From positions 1 through 8,805 of the forward strand of contig CAJWIB010000093.1 in NCBI GenBank assembly GCA_913041095.1: a DNA stretch of 8,805 nucleotides, in the 5' to 3' direction. The notes under the pieces were generated by a model. It made no database searches. It saw only the letters and a list, made by a program, of their open reading frames with translations, and was not told the DNA's origin. Shown here piece after piece: positions 5,476 through 8,805 of this stretch. Source of the stretch: an uncultured Rhodospirillaceae bacterium. Lineage in GTDB: Bacteria > Pseudomonadota > Alphaproteobacteria > Rhodospirillales > UBA2165. A program made the translations under genes and the position numbers. Numbering within the stretch: position 1 is the first letter of the stretch; the number at the start of each line of letters is the position of its first letter.

Positions 5476-7704
5476 ATGAACGCTCCAACTTTAACGTCCG
5501 GCGATATCCGGGATACCCGGCTCGCTGACGCGATTAGCGAACGCTACCTTTCTTATGCCTTATCAATCATCATGTCGCGCTCTTTGCCTGATGTGCGGGA
5601 CGGTCTCAAACCGGTGCACCGGCGTCTGCTCTATGCGATGCGGCAGTTGAAGCTCGATCCAGATCAAGGCTTTAAGAAATGCGCCCGTGTGGTCGGCGAT
5701 GTCATGGGTAAATATCATCCGCATGGCGATCAATCGATTTATGATGCGCTGGTGCGGCTCGCCCAGGAGTTTTCCGTGCGTTATCCCTTGGTCGACGGAC
5801 AGGGCAATTTCGGTAATGTTGACGGTGATAATCCGGCGGCAATGCGCTACACCGAATCACGCATGACCGAAGTGGCGACGGCGTTGCTCGAAGGTATTGA
5901 TGAAGATGCCATCGATTTTCGTGAGACCTATGATGGCCAGGATAAAGAGCCTGTTGTCTTACCGGCGGCTATTCCTAATCTTTTAGCCAATGGCGCAGCC
6001 GGTATAGCCGTTGGTATGGCGACTAGTATCCCACCCCACAATCTGGAGGAGCTCTGCACCGCACTTATTCATTTAATCAAATTTCCCAAGGCAATAATCG
6101 GCAAGCTTGTTGACATTATTCCGGGACCGGATTTTCCCACCGGCGGTATGCTGGTAGAAGACAAGAATGTTATCACAGCGGCCTACAAAACCGGGCGTGG
6201 CGGGTTTCGTATTCGCGCGCGCTGGGAGAAGGAAAAACTGAGGCGCGGCCAATATCAGATTGTCATTACCGAAATTCCATATCACGTACAGAAATCACGC
6301 CTAATCGAAAAAATTGCCGAGTTGTTGCTGGCGCGTAAACTGCCATTCCTGGCTGATATCCGCGATGAATCGGCGGAAGATATCCGCGTTGTTCTGGAAC
6401 CCAAAAACCGCACCATTGAACCGGATATGCTAATGGAGCAGATGTTCAAGCTAACCGAACTTGAAACGCGCTTTAGCTTGAACATGAATGTTCTGGATGC
6501 TGACAATACACCAAAAGTAATGAATTTACGCGAAGTGCTGACGGCTTTTCTCGATCACCGTTTAGAAGTGCTGATACGGCGGACCAAGTTCCGCCTTGGT
6601 AAAATCGACGCCCGAATGGAAGTTCTCGAAGGCTATCTGATTACCTATCTAAATCTCGATGAAGTTATTCGCATTATTCGCGAGGCAGATGATGCCAAAA
6701 AGAGTTTGATCAAAAAATTTAAACTCACCGAAAATCAGGCCGAAGCCATCCTCAACATGCGCCTACGCTCATTGCGCAAACTTGAAGAAATAGAAATCAA
6801 GAGTGAGCACGACGGTCTCAAGAAGGACCGCGCCGACCTCAATAAGCTGATCAAGAATAAAGATTTACGCTGGAAGAAAATCTCCAGCGAAATCAGCGAT
6901 ATTAAGAAACAGTTCTCCGGCAAAGCCGACCCTGCCTATAAACGCCGCACTGAGATTACTTCAGCACCTAAGGCAATCGACATACCAGTTGATGCCTTAA
7001 TCGAAAAAGAACCGGTAACAGTGATCTGTTCAGAAAAAGGCTGGATCAAGGCGGCCAAAGGTCATGTCAATCTAACAGCCGAAGTGAAATACAAAGAAGG
7101 TGATCGCGGTAAGTTTATCTTTCATGCGGAAACCACCGACAAAATATTACTTTTTGGCACCAATGGGCGCTTCTATACGATTCCGTGTGACAAACTGTCG
7201 GGCGGGCGGGGTTTTGGTGAGCCGGTGCGTTTGATGGTCGATCTCGGTAACGAACATGATATTGTCGGCTTGTTCCTTTTTAAGACAGAGGTTAAGTACC
7301 TTGCGGCTTCGAGCACAGGGCGCGGCTTTATTGTTAAATCTGAAGATGTCATGGCGCAAACCAAAGGCGGCAAGCAAATCTTGAATGTCAAAGGTGAGGA
7401 TGAAGCGGCAGCGATCTGTATTGTCGAAGGTGACAGCGTCGCCGTTATCGGTGAAAATCGTAAGCTTTTGCTGTTCCCGCTTGACGAGATACCGGAAATG
7501 ACCCGTGGCCGCGGCGTTATTCTTCAACGCTACAAAGACGGCGGTTTGGGGGATGTCAAAACTTTCAACATGAAAAAGGGATTATCGTGGAAAACCGGTG
7601 ATAAAACCCGGACCGAGACTGATTTAATGGCCTGGCAGGGTAAGCGTGCCCAAGCCGGCCGGCAACCACCTAAAGGTTTCTCACGGACCAACAAATTCTC
7701 TTAA
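5476..7704 (+). CDS. parC: DNA topoisomerase IV subunit A
   Basis: Breakage-reunion subunit of the type IIA enzyme that, with ParE, decatenates daughter chromosomes. The 742-residue protein starts with a family-typical region (RDTRLADAISERYLSYALS, 12-30) and the conserved SLPDVRDGLKPVHRR (36-50). The catalytic tyrosine is Tyr125 in AAMRYTE. The quinolone-determining helix reads HPHGDQSIYDA (81-91), with Gln86 and Asp90 at the positions of E. coli Ser80 and Glu84. A long charged coiled-coil neck lies at about 365-480, and a C-terminal beta-pinwheel at about 500-715. There is no GyrA-box (QRRGGKG), which favours ParC over GyrA, as does the recO-parC order found in alphaproteobacteria. GGGAA lies seven bases before ATG 5476, a good Shine-Dalgarno. 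The gene is intact and probably cotranscribed with recO. Confidence 0.93.
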   Translation: MNAPTLTSGDIRDTRLADAISERYLSYALSIIMSRSLPDVRDGLKPVHRRLLYAMRQLKLDPDQGFKKCARVVGDVMGKYHPHGDQSIYDALVRLAQEFSVRYPLVDGQGNFGNVDGDNPAAMRYTESRMTEVATALLEGIDEDAIDFRETYDGQDKEPVVLPAAIPNLLANGAAGIAVGMATSIPPHNLEELCTALIHLIKFPKAIIGKLVDIIPGPDFPTGGMLVEDKNVITAAYKTGRGGFRIRARWEKEKLRRGQYQIVITEIPYHVQKSRLIEKIAELLLARKLPFLADIRDESAEDIRVVLEPKNRTIEPDMLMEQMFKLTELETRFSLNMNVLDADNTPKVMNLREVLTAFLDHRLEVLIRRTKFRLGKIDARMEVLEGYLITYLNLDEVIRIIREADDAKKSLIKKFKLTENQAEAILNMRLRSLRKLEEIEIKSEHDGLKKDRADLNKLIKNKDLRWKKISSEISDIKKQFSGKADPAYKRRTEITSAPKAIDIPVDALIEKEPVTVICSEKGWIKAAKGHVNLTAEVKYKEGDRGKFIFHAETTDKILLFGTNGRFYTIPCDKLSGGRGFGEPVRLMVDLGNEHDIVGLFLFKTEVKYLAASSTGRGFIVKSEDVMAQTKGGKQILNVKGEDEAAAICIVEGDSVAVIGENRKLLLFPLDEIPEMTRGRGVILQRYKDGGLGDVKTFNMKKGLSWKTGDKTRTETDLMAWQGKRAQAGRQPPKGFSRTNKFS

Positions 7705-7769
7705 ATCTTTGAATTTTGTGATCGTTCTGCTATGGAGTGGAAAACAACTTTTCTCGGGAACCTAAAGCT

Positions 7770-8356
7770 ATGCGACAGGCTAATACATGCGTACAACCGA
7801 CGCTGCTTCTGCCTGCCGCTGCTGACAACTGGCTCTATAAAATCGTACTCGCACTTTCTGGTGCGGCGTTGCTAACGCTTTCGGCAAAAATTCAAGTGCC
7901 GTTTTATCCGGTGCCGATGACGATGTAGACATTTGCCGTACTGATAATTGGCATGGCGTTTGGCTGGAAACTCGGTGGTCTGACAATTTTAGCCTATCTG
8001 GCGGAAGGCGCATTTAGGTTGCCGGTTTTTGCCGGCACCCCCGCGAAGGGTATTGGCCTCGCCTATATGGCAGGTCCAACTGGTGGATATCTTGTTGGCT
8101 TTTATTTTCCGCTATGACAGTTGGCTATTTGGCAGAGAAGGGCTTTGACCGCTCGGTTGTATCAACTTTGCTGGCGATGCTATTAGGGACAGCAATTATT
8201 TTTTTCTGCGGTTATATCTGACTAGCTAATTTAATTGGCATGGAAAAAGCATTCCAATTTGGTGTTTTGCCATTCTTGTGGGGGGCTGTGTTTAAAATCA
8301 GTCTTGCCGCTGCCGTGCTGCTATTAAGCTGGAAAATTCTCAACCGCCAACCTTAG
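7770..8356 (+). pseudogene. bioY: broken biotin transporter BioY (ECF S component)
   Basis: BioY is the membrane substrate-binding subunit of the energy-coupling-factor biotin transporter. The ordered BioY motifs are all here but not in one open frame. Before the first lesion comes KIQVPFYPVPMTM. Then TAG at 7926-7928 stands where the family has Gln (MTxQTFAVL). The frame continues with the IGMAFGW, LPVFAGTP, KGIGLAYMAGPTGGYLVGF motifs up to 8108. A one-base deletion near 8108-8111 shifts the frame; restoring one base gives a GFYFAAMTVGYLAEKGF-type match. TGA at 8219-8221 stands where Trp is expected (GYIWLA), and the tail with GVLPFLWGAVFK ends at TAG 8354-8356. AGG at 8016-8018 also replaces an expected Gly. 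ATG 7770 (GGGAA about ten bases upstream) is preferred over GTG 7737; the intact product would be about 195 residues. No bioM or bioN is in the window. Loss of function is inferred from three independent lesions. Confidence 0.92.
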
Positions 8357-8805
8357 AAACTCAAAGAAATATCCCGATGGAAGGATTGGCAGACGGCGAT
8401 TTCAACTGCCTGCTCGGAAGTTAGCCTCTCTTGTTGGCGTAACCCAATGGAGTTTTTGATTTTGTTGTCATAAGCGACCAGGCCCGGCAACAATTCTTTC
8501 GCCGCCCGTTTGCGCCAAGCGACTTCTTTGACAAACACATCCAAGCCTCTTTTTACTTCTTTGATGGCTTTTTTCTGGTCAGGTTTTCTCTTTGTCAACG
8601 CCCGGCGCGCCCGTGATATTTTGGACTTGATTGAACTAGCAGCGGCAATAGTTCCCAACGCCTTTTCGGCAGTGCGAATATTAAATACAGCTTTAGCAAT
8701 CGCATCTTTCGTACTCGCCGAAGAGATTGTGCCTTCTAATTTCCGTAGTTGATTTTCTAGTGTAGCAAGAATAGCGGCTTGAGAAATAATCTTTTTTAAA
8801 TTTGG
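8353..8805 (-). CDS. unrecognised basic helix-rich protein (C-terminal part)
   Basis: The reverse strand is open from the right edge (8805) to TAA at 8353-8355, giving 150 residues of a protein whose start lies outside the window. There is no ATG in this stretch; a TTG at 8658 is only an internal codon, because the frame continues unbroken to the edge. The visible part is rich in Ala, Lys and Arg: about 31 basic against 14 acidic residues, mostly predicted helix, with a strongly basic block (ISRARRALTKRKPDQKK) near its middle. No signal peptide or membrane segment is seen in this portion, and I do not recognise the family. A nucleic-acid-binding or coiled-coil role is possible but only inferred from charge. 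It converges on bioY, and its stop overlaps the bioY stop by two bases. The opposite-strand ORF at 8510-8752 is probably its shadow. Confidence 0.6.
   Translation of the reverse strand, partial: PNLKKIISQAAILATLENQLRKLEGTISSASTKDAIAKAVFNIRTAEKALGTIAAASSIKSKISRARRALTKRKPDQKKAIKEVKRGLDVFVKEVAWRKRAAKELLPGLVAYDNKIKNSIGLRQQERLTSEQAVEIAVCQSFHRDISLSF

Noticed and set aside
7147..7527. 126-codon minus-strand ORF within parC
   Set aside because: It is antisense to the conserved ParC pinwheel, with no family signature; its composition is that of a shadow frame.
7705..7769. Biotin-responsive operator (BioR- or BirA-type) or parC terminator before bioY
   Set aside because: I saw no matching palindrome and no GC-rich hairpin followed by a T run in this short spacer.
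4507..7928. Reassignment of TAG to an amino acid (TAG in the small gene and in bioY, and TAG stops of lepB and recO each backed by a second stop a few codons later)
   Set aside because: No in-frame TAG occurs in any of the eight intact coding regions, including 742 codons of parC. bioY also has a TGA and a frameshift that recoding of TAG cannot explain. Its terminal TAG sits exactly where the family ends. Mutation is the simpler account.
8108..8111. Programmed frameshift in bioY
   Set aside because: There is a short T run, but the shift lies downstream of a TAG and upstream of a TGA in the same gene, so a random deletion in a decaying gene is more likely.
8219..8221. TGA read as tryptophan
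   Set aside because: era ends with TGA at its proper family end and the intact genes use TGG for Trp. The TGA lies in a gene that already has other lesions.
8510..8752. 80-codon + strand ORF with hydrophobic segments
   Set aside because: It lies wholly opposite the longer minus-strand frame that continues to the window edge, and has no ribosome binding site or recognisable domain.

Overview
The window looks like a chromosomal housekeeping block from an alphaproteobacterium. The gene order pdxJ-acpS-lepB-rnc-era-recO-parC, a DUF2062 membrane protein before pdxJ, and a ParC with a His-Gly-Asp-Gln turn in place of His-Gly-Asp-Ser all fit that class, probably a Rhodospirillales-like lineage of moderate GC. 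This assignment is inferred from gene order and protein motifs, not from a search.

Layout. Positions 1-1851 hold a possible tail of an upstream gene, a DUF2062 membrane protein, pdxJ (pyridoxine 5'-phosphate synthase) and acpS (holo-ACP synthase), tightly packed on the + strand. A 227-base gap (1852-2078) carries three short inverted repeats, a promoter-like -35 box and a short ORF with weak BolA-like character. Positions 2079-4421 hold lepB, rnc and era, nearly contiguous or overlapping. Positions 4422-4704 hold a small membrane-protein gene that has a good Shine-Dalgarno sequence but an amber codon as codon 2. recO (4705-5451) and parC (5476-7704) follow. After parC lies a recognisable but clearly broken bioY (7770-8356). 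It carries an internal TAG, a one-base deletion and an internal TGA. From 8353 to the right edge, on the - strand, is the C-terminal part of an unrecognised, very basic, helix-rich protein that converges on bioY and overlaps its stop codon.

The intact genes cover unrelated core functions: vitamin B6 synthesis, activation of acyl carrier protein, signal-peptide cleavage, rRNA and dsRNA processing, 30S ribosome assembly, recombinational repair and chromosome decatenation. They are linked by transcription rather than by a shared pathway. The same 8-base overlap, ATGAATAA, joins DUF2062 to pdxJ and rnc to era, which suggests translational coupling.

I found no convincing new defence, mobile or biosynthetic system. 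The most notable signals are the two broken genes beside intact essential genes (both explained mainly by transitions), the uncharacterised basic protein at the right edge, and the structured gap before lepB. No tRNA, rRNA, CRISPR array, insertion sequence or strong intrinsic terminator was recognised.
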